Below the pieces are notes generated by a model. The model did no database searches, was not told the origin of the DNA, and was given only the letters and a program-made list of their open reading frames with translations. A DNA stretch of 64,000 bases from contig JAKACP010000001.1 of the NCBI GenBank assembly GCA_021821305.1, forward strand, positions 124,001 to 188,000. Reading direction: 5' to 3'. Made by a program: the position numbers and the translations under genes. Shown piece after piece: positions 43,419 through 51,586 of the stretch. Source of the stretch: a bacterium (GTDB lineage Bacteria; Patescibacteria; Paceibacteria; Moranbacterales; UBA1568). Each line of letters begins with the position of its first letter. The stretch's first letter is position 1.

Positions 43419-43528
43419 AGGCAAAAGGTGAAATCGTTCTATCTTGAAGCAAGAGAGCGTTTTTGTCAAAGGTCGGTAAAAATCCGATTTCTTGGCGTTT
43501 GATGGACGCCTTTGCCCGACGATGGTTG

Positions 43529-43600
43529 TGCCCCCAGAGGGAATCGAACCCCCATCTCTCCCTTAGGACGGGATAGCTCTATCCATTGAGCTATGGAGGC
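43529..43600 (-). tRNA. tRNA-Arg (anticodon CCT)
   Basis: Minus strand acceptor GCCTCCA/TGGGGGC (with G-U pairing), anticodon loop GTCCTAA, T-loop GTTCGATTC. Confidence 0.92.
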
Positions 43601-43612
43601 AGGATGGCTATG

Positions 43613-43685
43613 TGGACCGTACCGGATTCGAACCGGTGACCTCCTCCATGCCATGGAGGCGCTCTACCAACTGAGCCAACGGCCC
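43613..43685 (-). tRNA. tRNA-Ala (anticodon GGC)
   Basis: Minus strand acceptor GGGCCGT/ACGGTCC (one G-U), anticodon loop ATGGCAT, T-loop GTTCGAATC. Confidence 0.94.
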
Positions 43686-43817
43686 TGATTTGACTACCCG
43701 AAGTGTTATCTATGGTATATCGAATCGTTTCTTCCGTCAATTTTGTTTTACAGAGTGTGGGCCGCTTTTATGATTAAAATATATTAAACAATAAATAATA
43801 TAAAATGTCAAGTATAT

Positions 43818-44473
43818 TGTTCCACGTGGAACATTACACTCTTGTCTTTACGATTGCCAGTTACTCAGATTCAATTTGATATTGTTCCACGTGGAACAAT
43901 TCTATCGCGACTTTTCTTTGAAGATGTATAAAAGAAGGACGTGCAAATGTTCCACGTGGAACAAATGTTTTTATATGCGTTGAGTTAAAATGTTCCACGT
44001 GGAACATTCTTATGAACATCCATAGATCAGTTCGGCTCATTCTTAATTGTTCCACGTGGAACAATTGGTCGATATTTTTTTGTGCCTTAAATAAAGAAAT
44101 TGGTTAATTGTTCGCTTCAAGATAAAGATCATCGGCATAATGTTCCACGTGGAACAAATATTCAAATAAAAGAAATCGACTCCCAATACCTTAAATTGTT
44201 CCACGTGGAACAATTTATTCCTACTCTCTCATCCATATTAAATTCAAAAACACAAAATGTTCCACGTGGAACATTTTTGTAATATTAAAAACCAGGATAT
44301 GTTCCACGTGGAACAATTAAGAGAATTTGTTTACAACGTCACCTTTCATATGGATTTTGTTCCACGTGGAACAAAATCAGGGAATTCTTAAATCCCTAGA
44401 GATCTGCATGTCCGTCACAATGTTCCACGTGGAACATTGTTGCTCCTGGGCGCCTTATGTTCCACGTGGAACA
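43818..44473. repeat. Array of twelve parS-like 16-bp palindromes
   Basis: TGTTCCACGTGGAACA occurs twelve times without a mismatch, starting at 43818, 43883, 43948, 43991, 44048, 44141, 44197, 44258, 44300, 44358, 44421 and 44458. Intervals are 37-93 bp, with no constant period. Spacers are AT-rich and unrelated. The sequence fits the chromosomal parS consensus bound by ParB/Spo0J (TGTTNCACGTGNAACA). No protein-coding gene is credible in the block. It is a likely centromere, about 24 kb from the candidate oriC. Confidence 0.88.
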
Positions 44474-44488
44474 ATCTTGATAGATATA

Positions 44489-44517
44489 TTGACAAAATAT
44501 ATATATTATTGTATAAT
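44489..44517 (+). promoter_or_regulatory. Perfect-consensus promoter at the edge of the parS array
   Basis: TTGACA, a 17-bp spacer, then TATAAT, starting 16 bp after the last palindrome. The next ATG that begins a gene is 247 bp downstream, so the leader is long; I see no other gene in between. Confidence 0.8.
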
Positions 44518-44713
44518 ATAATACTTGAAAGGATCACTCGACTTTATTTCATATATATAGAGAGCCACCGAATCATCCTGACTCCGGATTTTCAAATCGG
44601 TATCCTTTCGAGAAAAGAGTGGGTGGTTTCTCGGAATTCGGCATGCGTGGTGTGCTCGAATCGGTGTCCCAGTGATTTACGCATCTTGGCATGACTTGCG
44701 TGCATGACGGCTA

Positions 44714-44742
44714 TTGTCGTATCCCTCCAAAAGTGCTATAAT
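44714..44742 (+). promoter_or_regulatory. Second promoter before the calcium-repeat protein gene
   Basis: TTGTCG, a 17-bp spacer, then TATAAT, 21 bp before the ATG at 44764. Confidence 0.65.
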
Positions 44743-44763
44743 GGAGTCAAACAAAATTCTCGT

Positions 44764-45771
44764 ATGGAAAAGACGGACAACCGAAACGCTCTCGCCGGGA
44801 TGAGAAAGCATTTTTTCGTTTTATTCGGCCTACTCTTCTTGAGTGGAGCCTTTTTTGTTTCCGCCGCGGAGGAAATGACCGGAAAAAATATCGTCGAAGA
44901 TCCCGACCAGGACGGATTGACGACCGCAGAGGAAAAACTGTATGGAACCGATCCGATGAACCGTGATTCCGATGGTGACGGATATTCCGATGGCGTCGAA
45001 ATCAAAGGCGGCTATGACCCGCTCAAGAAAGCTCCCGGAGATAAGATCATCCCGGATCAGGAAACCGATGCGGACGATGCGGGGGAATTCGGAATCGGCG
45101 GTGACAATCTCACCGAGCAGGTTTCCGAGAAGATAGCGGCGCTCGTTCAGGAAAACAGTTCCGGTGAAGATGAGAATGCGGAAGTGTCCCTCGAGGAAAT
45201 CAATCTTCTGGCTCAGAACCTGTCCGCCGGGAACGTCGAGGAAGTGGTGCTCCCCGAAATCGATACCGATACCATCAAGGTGAAGAAGCAGTCGTACAAG
45301 AATCTTTCCGATGAAAAACGCGAGGAGCGGATCAAGGAAGATATCACCGAATATCTGACTATCATCGCCTACATCTTCGCGAACAACTCGCCGGAGCCGT
45401 TCGGGACGGATGATGAATTCAAGGACATGTCGACGTCGCTTGTCGACAGCGCTTTGTCATCGATCTCGCTCGGCAACGTCGCCCAGCTGAACTCTCTCGC
45501 GGAAAACGGGGAGAAGGTGCTCGCGCAGATATATGAGGTGGAGGTTCCCGAACAGATGCTCGATGTGCATGTGAAGGCGATCAAGCTCGCCAAATACGCG
45601 ACCACGCTCAAGGGGGAACTCGCGGTCGACCCGGACTCCGATCCGATGAAGATGATCGCCTCGCTTTCGAAGGTGCAAGGCTTCCTGAACATCGTCGTTT
45701 CCTTCACGACGGAGATACAGTCGAAACTCTCCGAATATGGGATTTCGGAAATTCCTCTCGACATCAATTAA
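44764..45771 (+). CDS. Secreted protein with thrombospondin type 3/EF-hand-like calcium repeats
   Basis: 335 residues. After a hydrophobic signal (HFFVLFGLLFLSGAFFVSAA, cleaved near residue 34) come DPDQDGLTTAEEKLYGTDP and DSDGDGYSDGVEIKGGYDP, two calcium-binding loops of the type 3 repeat kind. The rest (about 110-335) is acidic and helical with no recognised family. An ATG at 44800 is an alternative start that gives a tighter signal peptide. Likely surface-exposed and co-transcribed with the next secreted protein. Confidence 0.75.
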   Translation: MEKTDNRNALAGMRKHFFVLFGLLFLSGAFFVSAAEEMTGKNIVEDPDQDGLTTAEEKLYGTDPMNRDSDGDGYSDGVEIKGGYDPLKKAPGDKIIPDQETDADDAGEFGIGGDNLTEQVSEKIAALVQENSSGEDENAEVSLEEINLLAQNLSAGNVEEVVLPEIDTDTIKVKKQSYKNLSDEKREERIKEDITEYLTIIAYIFANNSPEPFGTDDEFKDMSTSLVDSALSSISLGNVAQLNSLAENGEKVLAQIYEVEVPEQMLDVHVKAIKLAKYATTLKGELAVDPDSDPMKMIASLSKVQGFLNIVVSFTTEIQSKLSEYGISEIPLDIN

Positions 45772-45804
45772 CCGAGGCTCCTCGGACCGCATCACCGACT
45801 TATT

Positions 45805-46827
45805 ATGAGAATCAAGAAATCCATCGTCATCTCGATATTCACGCTGGTGTTTTTTTCTCAGGCGATCGTTTCGGCTCCCCGTGCTCAGGCCGGATACTGG
45901 GGTGAGCCTATCTTCGCCGCCTTCATAGATGATATGCTCGAGAAGATCATGCGACAGATCGAGGGAGCGATGCTCGCCGCGCTCAAGGCGAGTGCCGTCA
46001 ACCTGATCAACAGCCAGGTGGGACAGCTCATCGGAGGTGCTTCCGCGGGGGAATCGCTTGTCATCAACGATTGGAAGGGATTCCTCTATGACGAGCCGGA
46101 ACAGCGGGTACAGATAGAGATGGAAAACTTCTTCGCCTCGATGACGAGCGGCCGTTCGTCGTCCGCGAATTATGGCAGTCCCTATAGTCTGGCATCCGGA
46201 AACCCGACTCTCGGCAACTACAGCGCCCGTCTCGTCGAAGGCGCGAAGCTGAGCCTGGGGACTCCTTATCAGCCGACGGACATATTGGAGGTGTCTCCGG
46301 ATCCCGAGACCGCGTTAGCGGAGGGGGACCTACGAACGCTCAACGCGCTCTTCTCGAATCCGATGAACAATCCTTTCGGGTTCACGCTCGCCGCGCAGAG
46401 CTATGAGCGTTCCGTCCGTGAGCGCGAACAGCAGGAGCAGGTCGTGCAGTCCATCTCGCACGGATATCGGAGTAGCCCAGGCCTCCCGGGAAGCACCGTC
46501 GGTCAGTTGGTGGCGGATGCGCAGGATGTCGGAAACAAGATCATCGCGGCCGCCTCGAACCCGGGTGAACTTGCGAGTGGCATCATCACCTCGCTCGTGA
46601 ACAAGACGATCACGAATATGGTACAGAAGGGAATCGGCGATGTGCAGGCGAATATACAGCGTGAAATCGGGAACGTCGACCGGCAGATTTCGGGGCAGAT
46701 CAAAACGCTCGACCAGACGCTCGGACCGGCGGCAGGATTCATCGACGAGGTGCGCCAGCAGACCAATGTCATCGTCAAGCCCGCGACGGACCCCGGCGCC
46801 GCCATACCGAAGGGGACATCGCTCTAG
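45805..46827 (+). CDS. Secreted protein of unknown function, possibly T4SS-associated
   Basis: 340 residues. Signal peptide (1-29, ending APRAQA). The first mature part is amphipathic (IFAAFIDDMLEKIMRQIEGAMLAALKASAVNLINSQ), then a Ser/Gly/Tyr-rich middle and a Gln-rich helical C-terminus. The layout recalls uncharacterised CPR proteins encoded near type IV secretion components, but no family is recognised. 33 bp after the calcium-repeat protein gene; a terminator follows. Confidence 0.6.
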   Translation: MRIKKSIVISIFTLVFFSQAIVSAPRAQAGYWGEPIFAAFIDDMLEKIMRQIEGAMLAALKASAVNLINSQVGQLIGGASAGESLVINDWKGFLYDEPEQRVQIEMENFFASMTSGRSSSANYGSPYSLASGNPTLGNYSARLVEGAKLSLGTPYQPTDILEVSPDPETALAEGDLRTLNALFSNPMNNPFGFTLAAQSYERSVREREQQEQVVQSISHGYRSSPGLPGSTVGQLVADAQDVGNKIIAAASNPGELASGIITSLVNKTITNMVQKGIGDVQANIQREIGNVDRQISGQIKTLDQTLGPAAGFIDEVRQQTNVIVKPATDPGAAIPKGTSL

Positions 46828-46856
46828 GGGGCGGTGGACAGCGGCAATCGAAACGA

Positions 46857-46888
46857 AAACAGCACAGGCTGAGGCCTGGGCTGTTTTT
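46857..46888 (+). terminator. Terminator after the secreted protein gene
   Basis: AAAACAGCACAGGC-TGAG-GCCTGGGCTGTTTTT hairpin with a T run. Confidence 0.85.
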
Positions 46889-46905
46889 CTTCTTCGGTGG
46901 GTGAT

Positions 46906-46954
46906 ACTGGATTCCCCGCCCGTACCGAACGGTACGTTCGGGCGGGGAACCAGT
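46906..46954. repeat. GC-rich palindrome after tRNA-Val
   Basis: ACTGGATTCCCCGCCCG pairs with CGGGCGGGGAACCAGT around an inner palindrome built on GTACCGAACGGTAC. Related to the insert in the tRNA-like sequences at 38006 and 47077. Confidence 0.8.
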
Positions 46955-46975
46955 GACTTTTTCCCGTATGCTTTG

Positions 46976-47049
46976 TGGGCGACACAAGATTCGAACTTGT
47001 GACCTCCACAATGTCAATGTGGCGCTCTAACCAACTGAGCTAGTCGCCC
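46976..47049 (-). tRNA. tRNA-Val (anticodon GAC)
   Basis: Minus strand acceptor GGGCGAC/GTCGCCC, anticodon loop TTGACAT, T-loop GTTCGAATC. Flanked on both sides by the GC-rich palindrome family. Confidence 0.95.
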
Positions 47050-47076
47050 ACAAAGCATGGGATCAATGTTGTGAGG

Positions 47077-47137
47077 CTCCCCGCTCGTACCGAACGGTAC
47101 GTTCGGGCGGGTAACCAGCTGAGCTAATCACCCGATT
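47077..47137 (-). pseudogene. Second truncated tRNA-like sequence with palindrome in the D-loop
   Basis: Minus strand GGGTGATTAGCTCAGCTGGTTA, then CCCGCCCGAACGTACCGTT paired with its complement, then GAGC. As at 38006 it stands directly upstream of a tRNA-Val gene on the same strand and lacks the rest of a tRNA. Confidence 0.65.
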
Positions 47138-47147
47138 TCGTACCCGA

Positions 47148-48023
47148 TTATCCGATACCGGGTACTTCTTTTTGTATCACGTTTTTTTCCTTTTGGGAAG
47201 CCTCGTCCGCTGTCTCCGTCTGCGCCGGTTCTTCGGGAGTCGCGATGAATCGAAAGAACGAGAGCCAGGCGCTTTTCTGGATCACGGCCATCGCGCCCTG
47301 GAAAAGGAAGAGCACCGCTATGACGAAGAGGGCGCCGCCGTTCGAATTGGGGATCAAGGCGTCGCTTATGCCGAGCATGATACCGATAACGACGGAGAAG
47401 ATGATGAGAACGAGGATCGAGAGGGCTCCGAAGACGAGGCTCGTCGCGGCGCGCTTCACGAAAAGCGCATAGGCGAGTTCGACCGAGGATCGGAGGGTGG
47501 TTTTCGACAGGACCAGGTAAAAGAACGCGTAGATTTCCATCAGGGCGATGACGATGGAAATCGGGAGAAAGACCGCGATACCGAGGAAGGCGAGATTGTT
47601 CCAGAGCCCGGGCGTATCCGCCGTGAGCATGGCCGGAACGAGGAGTACGACGAGCAGAAGGAAGAGCGAAAGCAGTGCACCCACTTCGAGCGCGTAGAGC
47701 TTCCAGAACGACGAAGAGATCCGTTTGGATATCTTTCCGAATGCGGGCTTCCGTTCGGCAAGAGCGAGGATGAGTCCTCCCTTGAAGAACGTCGAGAGCG
47801 CTATCGTCACGGGAAGTACGGCGAGGAGCCACGGCTGCGCCGAGAAGAGGTCGATGGCGGCATAGCGGTACCGATCGAGCGGAGCACCCTCCTCGAGAAG
47901 CGATGAGAAGTATTCCAGGCTCGAGAGCGTGAGCAGAAGTCCGAATGCCAGGGCGACGCGGTTCCTGACCACGGTCGGGATCGCGTCGCGGAAGAATCTG
48001 ATGAAGAGCTTGAATTCGTTCAT
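47148..48023 (-). CDS. Polytopic membrane protein, unknown function
   Basis: 291 residues with about six predicted helices (about 22-42, 63-85, 115-140, 147-172, 195-222, 231-252) and a Glu/Lys-rich cytoplasmic tail. The general look is that of DUF-type integral membrane proteins with a GYPF-like core, but no family is recognised. Last gene of the rpsA-gmk-tilS-ftsH operon, 31 bp after ftsH. Confidence 0.7.
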   Translation of the reverse strand: MNEFKLFIRFFRDAIPTVVRNRVALAFGLLLTLSSLEYFSSLLEEGAPLDRYRYAAIDLFSAQPWLLAVLPVTIALSTFFKGGLILALAERKPAFGKISKRISSSFWKLYALEVGALLSLFLLLVVLLVPAMLTADTPGLWNNLAFLGIAVFLPISIVIALMEIYAFFYLVLSKTTLRSSVELAYALFVKRAATSLVFGALSILVLIIFSVVIGIMLGISDALIPNSNGGALFVIAVLFLFQGAMAVIQKSAWLSFFRFIATPEEPAQTETADEASQKEKNVIQKEVPGIG

Positions 48024-48054
48024 AGGGGATTGGTCGTTGTTTCGCTTTGGTCCT

Positions 48055-49974
48055 TTATTCCTGAGACGCGGAAGTCGGCTGATCCGACTGATCGGAGGCG
48101 GTCGCCGACTCTTCCCGCGTTTCGGGTTCGGTCGGCTTCACTTCGATTTCCGGGAGCGTCTCTCCCCGTACCAAGGCGTCGAAGGCTTCCTTCTCGAGGG
48201 TTTCCCTGACGAGGAGCGTCTGCGCTATCCGCTCGAGCACTTCGCGTTTCTCCGTCAGTATGGCGGTCGCCTTCTTGAACGCTTCGTCGACGAAGCGGGA
48301 CACTTCGGAGTCGATCATCTTGGCGGTCTCGTCGGAGTAGTCGCGTTCCTCATGGAGCTCGCGGCCGAGGAAGACGAGCTCTTCCTTGTGGCCGAAGGTG
48401 CGTGCGCCCAAGGTGCTCATCCCGTATCGCGTGACCATGCCGCGCGCGGTGTGCGTGGCCCGTTCGAGATCGTTCGAAGGACCGGTGGTCGTATCGTCGA
48501 ACACGAGTTTCTCGCTCGCGTATCCGCCGAGGAGGACGGCGAGTTCGTCTATGAAGTAGGCTCGCGAGTGGAGCGTCTTGTCTTCGGTCGGGACGGCGAG
48601 CGTGTATCCGCCGGCGTGGCCTCGGGAGATGATCGAGACCTTCTGCACCGGATCGGCGTTCGGGAGCGATGCCGCGATGAGTGCGTGGCCGGCCTCATGA
48701 TAGGCGACGATCTTCTTTTCCTTCTCGTTGATGATGCGGCTCTTACGTTCGGGGCCGAGGATGACCTTTTCGATCGACTCCGCCAGCTCGTCCATGTGGA
48801 TGAGTTTCTTTTTCCGCCTCGTCGCGAGGATAGCTCCTTCGTTGACGAGGTTGGCGAGGTCGGCTCCGGAGAATCCCGGCGTGCGCTCGGCGAGTCGGCG
48901 GACGTTCACGTCCTTCGCGAGCGGCTTGCCCTTAAGGTGTATCCCGAGGATCTGTTCGCGATCGTTGATATCGGGGAGGTCGATCGTGACGCGCCGGTCG
49001 AAGCGGCCGGGGCGCAGGAGCGCCGGGTCGAGGACATCGGGGCGGTTGGTCGCGGCGATGACGATGACGTTCGTTTCCGTCTCGAAGCCGTCCATCTCGA
49101 CCAAGATCTGGTTGAGCGTCTGTTCGCGCTCGTCGTGACCGCCGCCGAGGCCCGCGCCGCGGTGCCGGCCGACGGCATCGATCTCATCGATGAAGATGAT
49201 CGCCGGGGCGTTCTTTTTGGCCTGTTTGAAGAGGTCGCGGACGCGGCTCGCGCCCACGCCGACGAACATCTCGACGAACTCGGATCCGCTGATGTTGAAG
49301 AAGGGGACGCCCGCCTCTCCGGCGACGGCCTTGGCGATGAGCGTCTTGCCCGTTCCCGGAGGGCCGAGAAGCAGCACGCCTTTGGGAATCTTGGCTCCCA
49401 TGGCGAGGAATTTCTTCGGATGCTTGAGGAATTCGACGACTTCCTCCAGTTCCTCCTTGGCTTCCCGGGCGCCGGCCACATCGGAGAACGTGATGCGTTT
49501 CTTCTTGTCACGCGGGTCGACCATGCGGGCCTTGGACATACCGAAGCTCATCGCCTGGTTGTTGCCGCGCTGTGCCTGCCGCATCATGAACCAGATGAAC
49601 GCGCCGATGAGGAGGAACGGTATCAGGAAGGGGAGTATCGCCGCCGCCCAGAAGGCGCCGCCGGATTCCTTCTTGATCTCCACCGATACCGCGTTCAGCT
49701 TCGCGGTGTCGACCCCGTAGTTCTTGAGCGTTTCGGTGAGCGACGCTTCCGGCTCCTTCTGCGCGACCTGCTGTTTCCCGTCGAGGAGTTCTATCGAGAG
49801 CTCGTTCGATTTCACGTCGATCTTTTTCACCTGTCCTTCGTTGATCTCTCCGACGAGCGCGGAAAGGGAGACCTCCTCCGGGCGGGTTCCGGTGTCCTGA
49901 TAGAGGACGAGGATTCCCGAGACGATGAAGAAGATGATGATGATCGTCGCGATATTCTTGAAAAATTTGTCCAT
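48055..49974 (-). CDS. ftsH: ATP-dependent zinc metalloprotease FtsH
   Basis: 639 residues. Two N-terminal helices (about 8-26 and 108-131) flank a small extracytoplasmic domain; the AAA+ module has Walker A GPPGTGKT at 204-211, Walker B IIFIDEIDAVGR, and the arginine fingers in RPGRFDR; the protease has the HEAGH zinc motif near residue 425 and the third ligand Asp in GGYASEKLVFDDTTTGPSNDLERAT. Degrades membrane and short-lived proteins. The C-terminal 40 residues are Glu/Ser-rich. Confidence 0.98.
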   Translation of the reverse strand: MDKFFKNIATIIIIFFIVSGILVLYQDTGTRPEEVSLSALVGEINEGQVKKIDVKSNELSIELLDGKQQVAQKEPEASLTETLKNYGVDTAKLNAVSVEIKKESGGAFWAAAILPFLIPFLLIGAFIWFMMRQAQRGNNQAMSFGMSKARMVDPRDKKKRITFSDVAGAREAKEELEEVVEFLKHPKKFLAMGAKIPKGVLLLGPPGTGKTLIAKAVAGEAGVPFFNISGSEFVEMFVGVGASRVRDLFKQAKKNAPAIIFIDEIDAVGRHRGAGLGGGHDEREQTLNQILVEMDGFETETNVIVIAATNRPDVLDPALLRPGRFDRRVTIDLPDINDREQILGIHLKGKPLAKDVNVRRLAERTPGFSGADLANLVNEGAILATRRKKKLIHMDELAESIEKVILGPERKSRIINEKEKKIVAYHEAGHALIAASLPNADPVQKVSIISRGHAGGYTLAVPTEDKTLHSRAYFIDELAVLLGGYASEKLVFDDTTTGPSNDLERATHTARGMVTRYGMSTLGARTFGHKEELVFLGRELHEERDYSDETAKMIDSEVSRFVDEAFKKATAILTEKREVLERIAQTLLVRETLEKEAFDALVRGETLPEIEVKPTEPETREESATASDQSDQPTSASQE

Positions 49975-49990
49975 AGCGATATTCGGGTAT

Positions 49991-50962
49991 TTAGAACTTT
50001 ATCATGACAACTGTATCACCTTTCGCCTCCGCTTTCAACTGTCCGGTACGGATCGTCTGGATCTTGTTCTTGGTGCTTCGGAGCATCTTTTTCAGTTCCT
50101 TCACGAACGCTTCGCTCGGATTTTTTCCGGTCCCGGAGACATCGCGGAAAAGACGTCGCAGTTCGCGCGACCGGTCCCGCTCCGGGAGTGAGAGGAACCG
50201 TTTGCGTGAGAAGGAGACGCCACCCGGGATCGGCGTTGCGGGAAGCGGCGATCGGAGCGTGCCTTTCCCTTCGGATTCCTCGGCGAGAATGAGAGCGGTG
50301 CGGGCGAGGATGCCTCTCACGCCCGGCTGGTACTTCTTTTCGAGAAGGGGGATGAGTTCGTGCCTGATCCGGTTGCGCAGGATGCCCGTGTCCCGGTTGG
50401 TCTTGTCGATACGGAAGCCGATACCTTCCTCATGGAGGAATCGGAGGATGTCATCTTTCGAGATCCCGATGAGCGGCCGGATGATGAGACCGTTTTTCGG
50501 ACGGATGGCTCCGAGACCGGTCATTCCGGATCCGCGAAGGAGCCGCATGAGTACGGTCTCGGCCTGATCGTCTTCGGTGTGGGCGGTCGCGATGAGGTCG
50601 AATCCGAGCTTTTTCCGTACGGACTCGAAGAATCGGTACCGCATATCACGGAGCGCCTCCTCGTTCCTGCCGGCCGTGTTTTTCGGGTGGGAGACGAAGA
50701 TCGGGACGTCGTGGTGTTCGCAGAGCGCACGCACGAACGCCTCGTCCCCGTCGGAATCCTTGCCGCGAAGGCGGTAATTCATATGCGCGACAACCAGTCG
50801 GAGGCCGAGTTTCGCGCGGAGACGGACAAGGAGGTGGAGGAGTGCCGTGCTGTCGGGGCCGCCGGATATGGCGACGAGTATGGAACTGTCCTTCCCGAAC
50901 AGATCGAATGCATGCGAAGTATTCCGTACGCGCTTAAGAAGACCCCTCCCGAAAGAGGTCAA
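49991..50962 (-). CDS. tilS: tRNA(Ile)-lysidine synthase
   Basis: About 323 residues. PP-loop ISGGPDSTALLHLL, the HMNYRLRG segment, TAHTEDDQAETVLMRLLRGSG and RNRIRHELIPLLE are characteristic. Modifies C34 of the CAT-anticodon tRNA-Ile so that AUA is read. No ATG precedes the PP-loop except far upstream in the gmk overlap; TTG at 50962, 10 bp after the gmk stop, is the most reasonable start. 16 bp before ftsH, its frequent neighbour. Confidence 0.9.
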   Translation of the reverse strand: MTSFGRGLLKRVRNTSHAFDLFGKDSSILVAISGGPDSTALLHLLVRLRAKLGLRLVVAHMNYRLRGKDSDGDEAFVRALCEHHDVPIFVSHPKNTAGRNEEALRDMRYRFFESVRKKLGFDLIATAHTEDDQAETVLMRLLRGSGMTGLGAIRPKNGLIIRPLIGISKDDILRFLHEEGIGFRIDKTNRDTGILRNRIRHELIPLLEKKYQPGVRGILARTALILAEESEGKGTLRSPLPATPIPGGVSFSRKRFLSLPERDRSRELRRLFRDVSGTGKNPSEAFVKELKKMLRSTKNKIQTIRTGQLKAEAKGDTVVMIKF

Positions 50963-50972
50963 GGAAAGGTTT

Positions 50973-51542
50973 TCAGGCAGCGTTCCGGTGCTTTTCGATG
51001 ATCGCCGTGGCCGCTTCGACGGCCTGCTCGAGCTGCCCATCGTGATTTTCGATGGTGTAGTCATAGATATCGGTATGGTCCAGCCATTCCCGGGTATAGG
51101 CCATGCGTTCGGCGAGGTAGGCCTCGCTCGGGTTGTCGCGCTTCCGTAGGCGCGCTTCGATACTCTCAAGCGGAGCGGATATGAGTATGGCGACGATTCC
51201 TGGGAAGAGCCGCTTCGCCGTCACGACGCCTTTCCACTCCATCTTCCAGACACCCACCTTCCCGCATCCCGCGACGCGTTCGAGTTCGTCTTGTGTCACG
51301 CCGTAGAGCTCGTCGTTGTATTCCTGCGCCCACTCGATGAATCGCTCCTCGGCAATTCCGGCCTCGAAGACGGACCGGTCGAGAAAATAGTAGGGATGTC
51401 CCTCCGCCTCTCCGGGGCGCGGCTTCCGCGTGGTCGAGGTGATGACGCGCTCGAGGGGGAGGCGATCGGCGAGTTCCTCGATGATGGAGTCCTGGCCGGA
51501 TCCGGACGGGCCGGAGATGATGAAGAGGTGTTTCGTGTCCAT
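50973..51542 (-). CDS. gmk: Guanylate kinase-like protein with altered P-loop
   Basis: 189 residues. Guanylate kinase fold: IISGPSGSGQDS at the P-loop, TSTTRKPRPGEAEGHPYYFLD (GMP-binding), FIEWAQEYNDELYGV, and RLRKRDNPSEAYLAERM (lid). The P-loop lysine is Gln17 and the following Ser/Thr is Asp18, so ATP binding must differ from canonical enzymes, although all GMP-site motifs are kept. It might still phosphorylate GMP by another arrangement or act as a binding protein. No second gmk is seen in the window. Confidence 0.85.
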   Translation of the reverse strand: MDTKHLFIISGPSGSGQDSIIEELADRLPLERVITSTTRKPRPGEAEGHPYYFLDRSVFEAGIAEERFIEWAQEYNDELYGVTQDELERVAGCGKVGVWKMEWKGVVTAKRLFPGIVAILISAPLESIEARLRKRDNPSEAYLAERMAYTREWLDHTDIYDYTIENHDGQLEQAVEAATAIIEKHRNAA

Positions 51543-51586
51543 AATCCGATAGCGAAAGTCCCGCGGCGCGCGGGACTTCGGCTTTC

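Noticed and set aside
43818..44473. The repeated 16-mers as a CRISPR array
   Set aside because: Spacing is irregular (37-93 bp start to start), repeats are short perfect palindromes, and no cas gene is nearby.
43861..44521. Short open frames across the palindrome array (peptides with repeated FHVEQ or VPRGT)
   Set aside because: They are translations of the palindrome itself, have no conserved features and change frame from copy to copy.
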